A stretch of DNA of 64,000 nt from assembly GCA_030606285.1 (NCBI GenBank), contig JAUWGS010000001.1, positions 1 through 64,000 of the forward strand, written 5' to 3'. The DNA comes from Planctomycetales bacterium (GTDB lineage Bacteria; 4484-113). Below the pieces are notes generated by a model. That model made no database searches. It saw nothing but the letters and a program-made list of their open reading frames with translations, and had not been told where the DNA came from. Within the stretch, counting starts at the first letter, position 1. Every line of letters begins with the position of its first letter. This document shows, piece after piece, positions 36,795 through 44,385 of this stretch. The position numbers and the translations under genes were made by a program.

Positions 36795-37901
36795 ATGACT
36801 GCGATTAGAGCACTCGTGCTGTTTGTGTGCGCTCTGGCGATTGCAGCCTGTTGTCCAGCGCAGAGCCAGGAGAATGTATTCTCTTTACGGGCTCTCCCCC
36901 TCGAAACGGATAACTACTACCTGGGTTGTACCTTATCCAGTGAAAGCGGAACCCTTTCCGGTCTTTACTCGCCTACTGGGATGCATGATGAGCAAGTGGT
37001 TCTTTGCAAGTACTTAATAGAAGACACGGCGTTAAGGCTGGTCTTCTCTACGCCAATGCCTCGAGTTCCGATCGGGCAACCTCGTCCTCATCTGGTGCTT
37101 GCGGATAACCGCGTTTTCTTGAAGGACTGGGTCAACTTGGACGCTGCATCTTCCGATTTCAGAAGCCACATCAGATATTCACTGCTGGACACGGAGACCG
37201 GAACATCGCAGGATGTCACGCCGACCAATCTCACACAAACCACACAATGGATGTACCTGACGGGCATCCTTTACTTATGGTCAGACCTGTATGGCGTGAT
37301 TCTCTTCACTCCGAATAAGGAAACGCGCGAAGTGCACCTGTGGCAGGGGAAGGAAACGCTGCGAGAAGTTCAGAAGATACCTTCAGTTCTCGGTGTCGGA
37401 CGGAGCTTCGTTGGTGGTCGTATCACCACCGTGATTGTCACCGAGAAAGGAGACGCACTTGTGTATGACCACCATACCGGTAGGATTGAAGACTCGCCGC
37501 GGCACCAGGCCGTCGCAATCCGCATGGTTGAGATTGTGACGAAGCCCAAGAAGTGGCCGCTTTATTTCGTGATGGCAGAAGAAGTGGCAGCATTCAAGTG
37601 GGATTCTTACAAAGTCTACGCTCTCGTGGCCGCTGACGGCTCCAGACAAGACCTCGGGAGGACTGACAGTTTCGCTACAAAACCCGATGGCAGCAAGAGA
37701 AGCAGGGCAGAAGGGGATGCGTTATCGCTGTACCCGTCTAGGGCACACAAGGTTTTCAAGGAAGAAGGGAAAGGACTCCCCCCAGAGGTTGTCGATATTA
37801 TGTCCATCCTGGTGCCAGTTGACGAGACGCATGTGGGTATCGTCGACACTTCCTATCAGCGGCTCATCGTGATTGGTCCACCGAAGGAGAAAAGCGACTG
37901 A
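36795..37901 (+). CDS. Predicted lipoprotein, paralogue of the C-terminal half of the previous gene
   Basis: The 368-aa protein has a signal ending AIAACC, a lipobox, then the shared pattern ENVFSLRALPLETDNYYL, VHLWQGKETLREVQ, GRSFVGGRITTVIVTEKG, FKWDSYKVYALVAADGSRQD, ETHVGIVDTSYQRLIVIGPP. TATAAT (36773-36778) and GGAGG give a normal start; the second ATG (36795) is better spaced from GGAGG than the first (36792). No known family is recognised. The duplication with the 34.6 kb gene probably arose in place. Confidence 0.65.
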   Translation: MTAIRALVLFVCALAIAACCPAQSQENVFSLRALPLETDNYYLGCTLSSESGTLSGLYSPTGMHDEQVVLCKYLIEDTALRLVFSTPMPRVPIGQPRPHLVLADNRVFLKDWVNLDAASSDFRSHIRYSLLDTETGTSQDVTPTNLTQTTQWMYLTGILYLWSDLYGVILFTPNKETREVHLWQGKETLREVQKIPSVLGVGRSFVGGRITTVIVTEKGDALVYDHHTGRIEDSPRHQAVAIRMVEIVTKPKKWPLYFVMAEEVAAFKWDSYKVYALVAADGSRQDLGRTDSFATKPDGSKRSRAEGDALSLYPSRAHKVFKEEGKGLPPEVVDIMSILVPVDETHVGIVDTSYQRLIVIGPPKEKSD

Positions 37902-37942
37902 CTTGAAATCTACTCTTCTCGGCATCCACGAGGAAGAAGCCA

Positions 37943-39079
37943 ATGAGGAACTTACGGTATACTGGAGCGACCAGCTTGGCACTACTTCTCCGTAATAGGT
38001 TTTGCCTGAAATCGGTGCAGCGCTCGTTGTTTGTGCTTCTGGCTGCTACGCTCACAGCTTTTGCAGCCGGATGTATGCAGAATAAAGGAAAGGCTAGCGC
38101 AGCGCCCCTGCAAATTCCGGCCAAGGAAGTGCCTCAGCTCGAGACGCTGTTTACCTTCTTGACTGTCGTCCCCTCCGCGCATGACAAGGGGACTCTAATT
38201 GCGAGCAAGGAGGACATGAACGACTCATCCATGAGTTACTACTGGTTTGAGCCCGGAAAACTACCCAGGGACACCGGCATGGACTTCGAGGACGGTTTGA
38301 ACTTCGAGCCCACCAAGCTGGCGCCGCTCATAGTGCTTTCCGACGGTTCTATTATCTGGGGTCCTCTACCAACTGAGCTGAACAATCAAGCAGGGGTAAC
38401 CCTCGCGCTTCAGGCGGGTCTTGATGCGGCTATTGATATGTCCTATTCCAGCAAGTTTCCGGGCCTGGACGAGATGGTGTTTGGCAAGAAGCACCGTAGC
38501 ATAAGGCTTTATCCCGCCACAGACAATTGCTTCATTCTCCAAGTGAAGCGAGCGTGGCGTGGAAACGAATCCGACTACTTCCTGCTCGAACCGGGCCAGG
38601 CGCCTTCTAAGTTGCCGCTTCCCGATGCGGACGTTGTTTGCCACGGTTACGCTGACGACCTCTCGCTCGTGTTCTTCACTGAATCCGGCCAAGCGTTTCA
38701 CCTGAACGCCGACCGTGCGGCGTTTGAGCCCGACAATTCTCTGCGGGCGTATGGGCGGGTGCCTGAAGCGAGCAACTGCGCAGTTGGCTCGGAGTACTTG
38801 TGGGTCAGGACGAAGGCTGGCGTTGAAGGCATTCCGCTGCACAAAGGTGTCCAGCGGGTGCTCTTGCCCATGCGAGACTTGCCGGAAAGCGAGGAAGAGC
38901 TTGTAAGTTCGATGGCTACGGACGAGAAATGGCAAGCGATGCATCAGCGTCGCAAGGACTGGGCGTCCGCACAGGGACCTGGAATAGTATCCATCAGAGG
39001 TTGTCTAGCAATCATTGGCGGTCGCGTATTCGTGGTCGATTCCTTTTTCCACCGCATACTGGAATTAGAGAGTCGGTAG
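37943..39079 (+). CDS. Predicted lipoprotein, distant member of the same family
   Basis: The 378-aa protein has a long N-terminal signal with lipobox FAAGC (Cys44). Its body is weakly like the two preceding proteins in length and in the final segment VDSFFHRILELE, which aligns with VDTSYQRLIVIG there. It has the same alternation of short beta strands and acidic loops. GGAAGAAG precedes the ATG. It follows the 36.8 kb gene by 41 bp and may share its transcript. Function is not recognised. Confidence 0.6.
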   Translation: MRNLRYTGATSLALLLRNRFCLKSVQRSLFVLLAATLTAFAAGCMQNKGKASAAPLQIPAKEVPQLETLFTFLTVVPSAHDKGTLIASKEDMNDSSMSYYWFEPGKLPRDTGMDFEDGLNFEPTKLAPLIVLSDGSIIWGPLPTELNNQAGVTLALQAGLDAAIDMSYSSKFPGLDEMVFGKKHRSIRLYPATDNCFILQVKRAWRGNESDYFLLEPGQAPSKLPLPDADVVCHGYADDLSLVFFTESGQAFHLNADRAAFEPDNSLRAYGRVPEASNCAVGSEYLWVRTKAGVEGIPLHKGVQRVLLPMRDLPESEEELVSSMATDEKWQAMHQRRKDWASAQGPGIVSIRGCLAIIGGRVFVVDSFFHRILELESR

Positions 39080-39097
39080 GCAACTTCGCGCTGCGTG

Positions 39098-39135
39098 GCG
39101 TTTCACTAGCTCCGACCCACCAGCTTCGCCAGCGC
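39098..39135. repeat. 38-bp direct repeat, copy C (end of ptb)
   Basis: These 38 bp are identical to 40933-40970, which contains the last codons and stop of the real ptb gene. In this copy the minus strand reads ALAKLVGRS and TAG, and identity stops abruptly on both sides. The pair brackets the 39.2 kb gene. Confidence 0.85.
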
Positions 39136-39234
39136 AGTAGTTGAAAAAAGCGAAACCTTTCTCTTCTAACCTGCGTCTATAATGGTGTGAGGAGGAAGGA
39201 ATTACTGAAAATTTTAAATCGGAGGTAACGGACA

Positions 39235-40728
39235 ATGAAAAGAATCTTAGGCAGGTTCGTTTTCCTGCTTGCGATTTGCGGTCTGGCTCTCTTCGTCGGT
39301 GCAGCTAGAGAGGGAGGCTCGTCACTGGATGATTCCGCAAAGGGCGGCTTACACCAGGTGCAGCTTGGAGTGGAACGGTATTATGTCGATCACCGTGCCT
39401 ACCCGCTGCTGCTCTCAGAGCTTGTCCCAGAGTACCTGCCCGCGATGCCAGACAATCCTTATCTCCCCGGCGAGCGGATGAAGCAGGTGAGCCCGGAGAA
39501 TTTCCATCGCGGGGGCATTGTCTATCACCCCTTTTTGCTTGAAGGTGAGGTCATTGACCACTACTTCCTTGGTGTCTTCGGCGCCAAGAAGGATGGCGGG
39601 CTGGACCTGTTCCTGAGCGGCGACAGGATTTACTGGTTCGTGGACCACCGCTTCTTTCCCGAGCGCAAGCACGACGGCAAGCCGGAAGGTCTGATAATGC
39701 TGCTGGATAATCTGGATGCTGGCGCGGTCGCAAAGCTGGGGGAAAACCGCAAACTCATATATCAGTTGCCTGAAGAGATTGTCGCGAAGCTGGACGCAAG
39801 GGTGAAGGAGTTTGCACAGGCGTTACAGGCTCAGATTGAACTTTGCGGAGAGGACTGGGGATTCGGAGATGACCTCGACTATATCCTGGAATACGGGCGC
39901 TACGAAGAAGGGATCACCGAGCTTCCGGAGAATCCCTACTATCTTATCAGCGACTCCTCGGCGGGACCCAGGATGCAGGCTGCGAAGCTGGATAATGCGA
40001 AAGCCGGCGACCTAGTGTATTACACATTCTCGACCACTGGCACCGCCCTCGACCGTTACATCCTGTTGGTGAAAGGAGGGTGGTGGAGCGATAGCCTTGA
40101 CCTGTTCCTGGGCCCGAGATACTGGGACAACCTCTACGCCACCTTTGAGCCGCCAGTTGAGCCTGACGGTCGCGGTGAAGGATTCATCATTGCCCTTGAT
40201 AACTGGGATGATTCCACGCGCAAGCTCCTGCGCGAAAAGCCATGGCTGATCTACCACGATGCCGCGTGGCACGCATCTCAAGTCGATCGACGAGCAAAGG
40301 AAGCTGCCTTCCAGATGCAGCTAGGGGTGGAGCGGTATGCGGTGGACAACGAAGTCTATCCGTTGAACCTACAGACACTTGTGGATGAGAGCTACACTTA
40401 TTGGCCGCTCAATCCTTTAGCTGAGCTCGACGCCTCTGCGCCCACGCGCGTTATTCAGGTAAAGCCCGGTGAATTCGTCCCCGGCGGCATCGTGTATTTC
40501 CCGTTTGAATTTCCCGGCTACGAGGGCAAGGGGCTATCCGCATACTACATCGGCATCTATGGTGCGGCTCCCGACGAAGGCAGCGATGTCGGCGCGATGA
40601 CGCCGGATGGATGGCGCTTTTACTGGTATGACGAGAATCTACCGGCACCTATCGGATTCACCCAGGACAAGGATGGCGAGCTTGACGGGATCGTCGTTCT
40701 TCTTAGTTCAGGGCCCGCGCCTCCGTAG
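39235..40728 (+). CDS. Exported protein with three pseudopilin-like repeats
   Basis: The 497-aa product has a signal peptide (RFVFLLAICGLALFVGAA) and three repeats at about 35-190, 195-345 and 350-497. Each starts like the globular part of type II secretion major pseudopilins (LHQVQLGVERYYVDHRAYPL; FQMQLGVERYAVDNEVYPL) and goes on to D-N-P-Y, GGIVYxP and a second strand set ending in LLDN/ALDN. The hydrophobic pilin helix and prepilin peptidase site are absent, so it is not a pilin. The ATG has GGAGG 9 nt upstream. It lies inside a segment bracketed by 38-bp direct repeats. Confidence 0.65.
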   Translation: MKRILGRFVFLLAICGLALFVGAAREGGSSLDDSAKGGLHQVQLGVERYYVDHRAYPLLLSELVPEYLPAMPDNPYLPGERMKQVSPENFHRGGIVYHPFLLEGEVIDHYFLGVFGAKKDGGLDLFLSGDRIYWFVDHRFFPERKHDGKPEGLIMLLDNLDAGAVAKLGENRKLIYQLPEEIVAKLDARVKEFAQALQAQIELCGEDWGFGDDLDYILEYGRYEEGITELPENPYYLISDSSAGPRMQAAKLDNAKAGDLVYYTFSTTGTALDRYILLVKGGWWSDSLDLFLGPRYWDNLYATFEPPVEPDGRGEGFIIALDNWDDSTRKLLREKPWLIYHDAAWHASQVDRRAKEAAFQMQLGVERYAVDNEVYPLNLQTLVDESYTYWPLNPLAELDASAPTRVIQVKPGEFVPGGIVYFPFEFPGYEGKGLSAYYIGIYGAAPDEGSDVGAMTPDGWRFYWYDENLPAPIGFTQDKDGELDGIVVLLSSGPAPP

Positions 40729-40932
40729 GAATGCCCAACTTGATAAGCTCTTCCTCCACGGTACGTGGGACGGTAAATAAGCACCATTCTCGCGGATTTG
40801 CCCGCCCCCGGCGAGAGACTGCCCCTGACATTGTATGTGATTCTATTTATAGGAGCGGTCATATATCAATTGGAGCGAGGCAGGGGAGCGGCGCGGACAC
40901 GTGGGTTTTGGAACTCCAACTGGGCGCGGTCA

Positions 40933-40970
40933 GCGTTTCACTAGCTCCGACCCACCAGCTTCGCCAGCGC
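40933..40970. repeat. 38-bp direct repeat, copy D (native ptb 3' end)
   Basis: This is the original copy. It spans the last ten codons and stop of ptb (40941-40970) and 8 bp beyond. It is identical to 39098-39135. Confidence 0.85.
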
Positions 40971-41846
40971 CGCTGAGAGTAGGTTGGCTTCCGGGGGTGC
41001 GGCTCGTGAGACCAGCAGCACCGGCGCGACGCCACCCACAACCAGCCCGAGCATGAACGTCTTCGTGTAGTAGAGCACCATCTTCACGGCGATATTGCAG
41101 GACTCCAGGTTCGGCACGACAACGATGTCGGCGTCGCCGGCAATCGGCGTGTCGATATCCTTCACCTTCGATGCTTCGGGGTCGAGCCCCAGGTCCACTC
41201 CGAACGGCCCGTCAATCACTGCGTCGGGCCATTCGCCGTCGCGATGTCGCTGTACTATCTTGCGCGCATCCGCGATTGCCGGTATGTCCTGGCCCGTGTC
41301 TTCCATGCCTGCTGCGAGGATGACTTTGGGTCTCTCGATGCCGAGCCGGTGGGCGACGACAACGGCGTTCTGCATGATCTTAATCTTCTCTTTGAGGCTC
41401 GGCAGGACGTTCATCCCGCCGTCCGTGACCTGCAGCAGCTTGCCTGCGCGCGGGTTCTCAATCACCGCCGTATGCGAGAGGAAGTAGCCGTGTCCCTTTA
41501 TCTTCTCCTCGCCCGTGTGGAGAACGGCCTTTAGCAGCTCGTTGCTTTTTACATTGCCCTTCATAACGAAGGATGCTCCACCCGATAGGCACAGGCGCAC
41601 CGCTTCGGCTGCAATGTCGGCTGCTGGTGCGGGGTGTATCCTGGCGCGTTCTGGTCGTTCCTTGGCCTGTGCGAGCGTATCCTCTATGGACGCCGGATCC
41701 CCGACGAAAACACAGTTGGCGATGCCTTCGTGTTCCGCCAGGTGTGCGAATTCAACGGCTCCGCCGGAATCACCGCCGGCGATGGCGATGACGGCGGGAT
41801 CACCGCTGCGTGCTGCTTTCTTGAGTTCAGCGAAACTCGTTATCAT
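40941..41846 (-). CDS. ptb: Phosphate butyryltransferase (phosphotransbutyrylase)
   Basis: It converts butyryl-CoA and phosphate to butyryl phosphate, the substrate of butyrate kinase. The 301-aa protein belongs to the PTA/PTB family: AGGDSGGAVEFAHLAEHEGI near the start, FVMKGNVKSNELLKAVL, a TDGGMNVLPSLKEKIKIMQNAV core, VDGPFGVDLGLDPEAS-type segment and ADIVVVPNLESCNIAVKML-like VPNLESCNIAVKMVLYYTK. The ATG at 41846 is 6 nt from GGAGG. It follows buk by 23 bp, so buk-ptb is an operon with a Rex-like operator at its promoter. Acetyl or other acyl groups are possible alternative substrates. Confidence 0.9.
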   Translation of the reverse strand: MITSFAELKKAARSGDPAVIAIAGGDSGGAVEFAHLAEHEGIANCVFVGDPASIEDTLAQAKERPERARIHPAPAADIAAEAVRLCLSGGASFVMKGNVKSNELLKAVLHTGEEKIKGHGYFLSHTAVIENPRAGKLLQVTDGGMNVLPSLKEKIKIMQNAVVVAHRLGIERPKVILAAGMEDTGQDIPAIADARKIVQRHRDGEWPDAVIDGPFGVDLGLDPEASKVKDIDTPIAGDADIVVVPNLESCNIAVKMVLYYTKTFMLGLVVGGVAPVLLVSRAAPPEANLLSAALAKLVGRS

Positions 41847-41869
41847 CACAAGCCTCCGGGAATGGGCGT

Positions 41870-42976
41870 TCAGCCCTTATAGGTGCGGACGCGTTCTTCG
41901 CCCGCCAGCGCGGCATTGGCTGCTGCTGCGAGCGCCTCCATCTCGTTCTCGCCCGGGTAGACCAGGACTTTCCCGAGCCACTTGATGTACTTCTTGAGGT
42001 CGCTCACCAGCTTAGACGAGTGCGCCAGCCCGCCGGTGATTATGACTGCGTTGTGCGCACCGAAAAGCGGCACGGCGTACATGCCGATGTTCTTTGCGAT
42101 CTGGTAGACCATTGCCGAGTAGATGAGTTTGGCCTGCTTGTCGCCGCCGACAACGCGCTCAAGCACCTCCGGCAGGTCGCTGGTGCCGAGATAGCCGGCG
42201 AGACCGGATTTCTTCACCAGAAGCTTCTTCAGCTCGCCGTCCTCGTGCTTGCGCGCCAGCTCGACGACTCCCCGAAGCGGCAGCACTCCTGCACGCTCCA
42301 CCGAGAACGGCCCTTCGCCGAGCATGCCGTCGGCGTTATCGATGATGCGGCCGTTCTTGACGCTTGCGATGGTGAAGCCCGAGCCGAGATGCGCCACCAC
42401 GAAACTCGCTTTATTGAAGGCGATGCCCAGTTCCGCCGCCGCGCGTTTGCACATCGCGCGCACATTCAGAGCGTGCAAACGGCTCACGCGCTCAATGCCG
42501 GGGCAGCCTGAGACCCGCGCGACATCGCTGAACTCGTCCACTACAACCGGATCCGCGACGAAGGCGGGAACTCCCGTATCCTTCGTCAGCTCGTGCACGA
42601 GCAGCGCGCACAGATTGCTGGGATGCTCACCGTGTTTGCTCGCACGCAGGTCTTCCAGCATCTTCCGGTTTATGCGGTACACGCCGGCGGGAAGTGGCGC
42701 AAGCAAGCCACCCCGGCCGATGACGGCGGCGAACTTGTTTAGTTTCGCTCCGATAACCTTGAGGAACGAGCGCACCTGCTCTTCGCGCCCCGGAAGCTCA
42801 TCCGCGATGCGCTTGACGCCCAGAGGCGGCGTGAACATCAGGTTCTCCTGGTGCACTACTGCATTGCCGGAGAAGATGGCGAGCTTCGTGCTCGTTCCGC
42901 CCATGTTAACCACCAGAACGCGCCCGAGCTGCCTGTGCCGGGATTCTGTTGCTCTTGTCGATTTGCTTTTCATCAT
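41870..42976 (-). CDS. buk: Butyrate kinase
   Basis: This cytoplasmic acetokinase-family enzyme makes ATP and butyrate from butyryl phosphate. The 368-aa protein has VVNMGGTSTKLAIFSGN at the N-terminus, VVDEFSDVARVSGCPGIER, ALNVRAMCKRAAAELGI, VVAHLGSGFTIASVKNGRII, DADGMLGEGPFSVERAG-like NADGMLGEGPFSVERAG and a C-terminal NAVIITGGLAHSS. A 25-residue polar N-terminal extension precedes the kinase start. ATG at 42976 is followed by a second ATG. A promoter at 43136-43164 and a leader of about 150 nt stand before it. Divergent from infC. Confidence 0.92.
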   Translation of the reverse strand: MMKSKSTRATESRHRQLGRVLVVNMGGTSTKLAIFSGNAVVHQENLMFTPPLGVKRIADELPGREEQVRSFLKVIGAKLNKFAAVIGRGGLLAPLPAGVYRINRKMLEDLRASKHGEHPSNLCALLVHELTKDTGVPAFVADPVVVDEFSDVARVSGCPGIERVSRLHALNVRAMCKRAAAELGIAFNKASFVVAHLGSGFTIASVKNGRIIDNADGMLGEGPFSVERAGVLPLRGVVELARKHEDGELKKLLVKKSGLAGYLGTSDLPEVLERVVGGDKQAKLIYSAMVYQIAKNIGMYAVPLFGAHNAVIITGGLAHSSKLVSDLKKYIKWLGKVLVYPGENEMEALAAAANAALAGEERVRTYKG

Positions 42977-43129
42977 AAAGCTTCCGGCGCAGGGAAGTGG
43001 AGCATTACACGCCTGCGTTGCACGGCCGCATGTGACAGGAGCCTGCATCCCTGGGACTCTGGCCGCGAACGGCGGTGGAAGAGACCCCCTCCGGTGGATG
43101 TTCTGTGACCTGACAAGCCCCGTTCCCGC

Positions 43130-43147
43130 TTGTAATTTATATCACAA
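43130..43147. promoter_or_regulatory. Putative Rex operator over the buk -10 box
   Basis: TTGTAATTTATATCACAA is an inverted repeat with arms TTGTAAT and TTGTGAT (six of seven alike) around a 4-bp centre, the spacing of Rex sites. The -10 box of the buk promoter (43136-43141) lies inside it. Confidence 0.6.
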
Positions 43148-43164
43148 ATGGGAGAACCTGTCGA
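43136..43164 (-). promoter_or_regulatory. Promoter of buk-ptb
   Basis: On the minus strand TCGACA (43164-43159), a 17-bp spacer and TATAAA (43141-43136). Confidence 0.65.
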
Positions 43165-43204
43165 GAATCGGGCTTGAGTGTAATGCCGGCGGAGCTGCTG
43201 TGCA

Positions 43205-43233
43205 TTGACGCGTGGCAAAGTGTCTGATATAAA
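43205..43233 (+). promoter_or_regulatory. Promoter of infC operon
   Basis: TTGACG (43205-43210), a 17-bp spacer and TATAAA (43228-43233). The GTG start of infC follows after 9 nt. Confidence 0.75.
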
Positions 43234-43242
43234 CACTGACTA

Positions 43243-43893
43243 GTGTCACCAAGACACAAACGGCGAAGCAGCCACAGGAAACTACCTCGCGGCCCCAGGG
43301 TCAACCGGCAGATACGAGTACCCGAAGTGCGCTTGATAGACGACACGGGCGTCAATATGGGAATCGTCACCATCGACGAAGCGTTCAGCCGGACGTGGGA
43401 GAAGGGCTACGACCTGGTTGAGGTCGGCCCAAGCGAGAACCCGCCGGTGTGCCGGATGTTGGATTTCGGCAAGCTCAAGTACAAGGAACGCAAGAAGCGC
43501 GCGTCGTCCAAACAGGGCGCCGGCGGGGAGCTCAAAGAGCTCGGCTTGTCGATGAAGATCAGCGACCACGATCTTGGCGTAAAGATAACGCGGGCTAAGA
43601 AGTTCCTCGAGCGCGGGTACAAGGTTAAGTTCAACCTGCTCCTCCGTGGCAGGGAGAAGGCGTTCCAGGACACGCTGGCCATCAAGCAACTCGATCGCGT
43701 CGTTGAACTGATGTCGGATGTCGCCTCTGTGGATTCCCGCAGCAAAGGGATGGTAGGCAGCAGACTTTTTGTTATAATGACCGCTTTGAGAGGGAAACCC
43801 TCCCGAGAGGATTCGAGTAAACATGCCAAAGGTAAAAACGCACAAGGCGACGGCGAAACGGGTTCGCCTGACGAAAAGCGGGAAGCTTCTTAG
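43243..43893 (+). CDS. infC: Translation initiation factor IF-3
   Basis: IF-3 binds the 30S subunit and checks start-codon and initiator tRNA pairing. The 216-aa protein has a basic N-terminal extension, then RVNRQIRVPEVRLIDDTG, DLVEVGPSENPPVCRMLDFGKLKYKERKK (linker helix) and a C-terminal domain with KVKFNLLLRGREK. A TGA two codons upstream leaves GTG at 43243 as the only possible start, and the promoter -10 is 9 nt from it, so the message has almost no leader. Past the usual IF-3 end, a polar tail of about 30 residues ([19 protein letters not shown]) is encoded across the start of rpmI, a 71-bp overlap. Confidence 0.93.
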   Translation: MSPRHKRRSSHRKLPRGPRVNRQIRVPEVRLIDDTGVNMGIVTIDEAFSRTWEKGYDLVEVGPSENPPVCRMLDFGKLKYKERKKRASSKQGAGGELKELGLSMKISDHDLGVKITRAKKFLERGYKVKFNLLLRGREKAFQDTLAIKQLDRVVELMSDVASVDSRSKGMVGSRLFVIMTALRGKPSREDSSKHAKGKNAQGDGETGSPDEKREAS

Positions 43894-44023
43894 GAAGCAC
43901 GCTAGCGCACGCCATCTGCTCACAAAGAAATCATCCCGTCGGAAGCGTCGTCTGGCTGAGACGGCTCAAGTGGCCAGACCCGACAGGAGCCGCTACATTC
44001 AGCTGCTGGGAGGGAAGAAGTAA
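43823..44023 (+). CDS. rpmI: Ribosomal protein bL35
   Basis: The 66-aa basic protein [20 protein letters not shown] is a standard bL35 of the large subunit, with the [10 protein letters not shown] patch. It starts inside infC in another frame, behind GAGAGGA, and its TAA overlaps the ATG of rplT by one base. The order infC-rpmI-rplT is the classical arrangement. Confidence 0.96.
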   Translation: MPKVKTHKATAKRVRLTKSGKLLRKHASARHLLTKKSSRRKRRLAETAQVARPDRSRYIQLLGGKK

Positions 44024-44376
44024 TGACGCGTGTCAAGGGAAGTGCCGCCTCCCGTGCGAGGCGCCGCCGGATTCTCAAGCAGGCGTCCGGGTACCGCGGG
44101 ACGCGGGGCCGCCTGTACCGTGCGGCGAAAGAAGCCGTGATGCACGCGGGGCATTACGCCTACGTGCACCGGCGGTTGAAGAAGCGCGACTTCCGGCGCC
44201 TTTGGATAGCGCGCATCAGCGCATCCAGCCGCGCAGCCGGCCTGACGTACTCCCGCTTTATGAACGGCCTGTCCAAAGCAGGAGTTGAGCTCGACCGCAA
44301 GCAGCTCGCCCAGCTCGCCATAATCGACGAGCAGGCGTTCTCTAAACTGGCGGACCTGGCGCGGGAGAACCTGTAA
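44023..44376 (+). CDS. rplT: Ribosomal protein bL20
   Basis: The 117-aa protein has the bL20 pattern: [60 protein letters not shown] and the C-terminal [14 protein letters not shown]. bL20 is an early 50S assembly protein and, in some bacteria, represses its own operon. Its start overlaps the rpmI stop (TAATG), a sign of coupling. Confidence 0.96.
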   Translation: MTRVKGSAASRARRRRILKQASGYRGTRGRLYRAAKEAVMHAGHYAYVHRRLKKRDFRRLWIARISASSRAAGLTYSRFMNGLSKAGVELDRKQLAQLAIIDEQAFSKLADLARENL

Positions 44377-44385
44377 GGATCCGCC

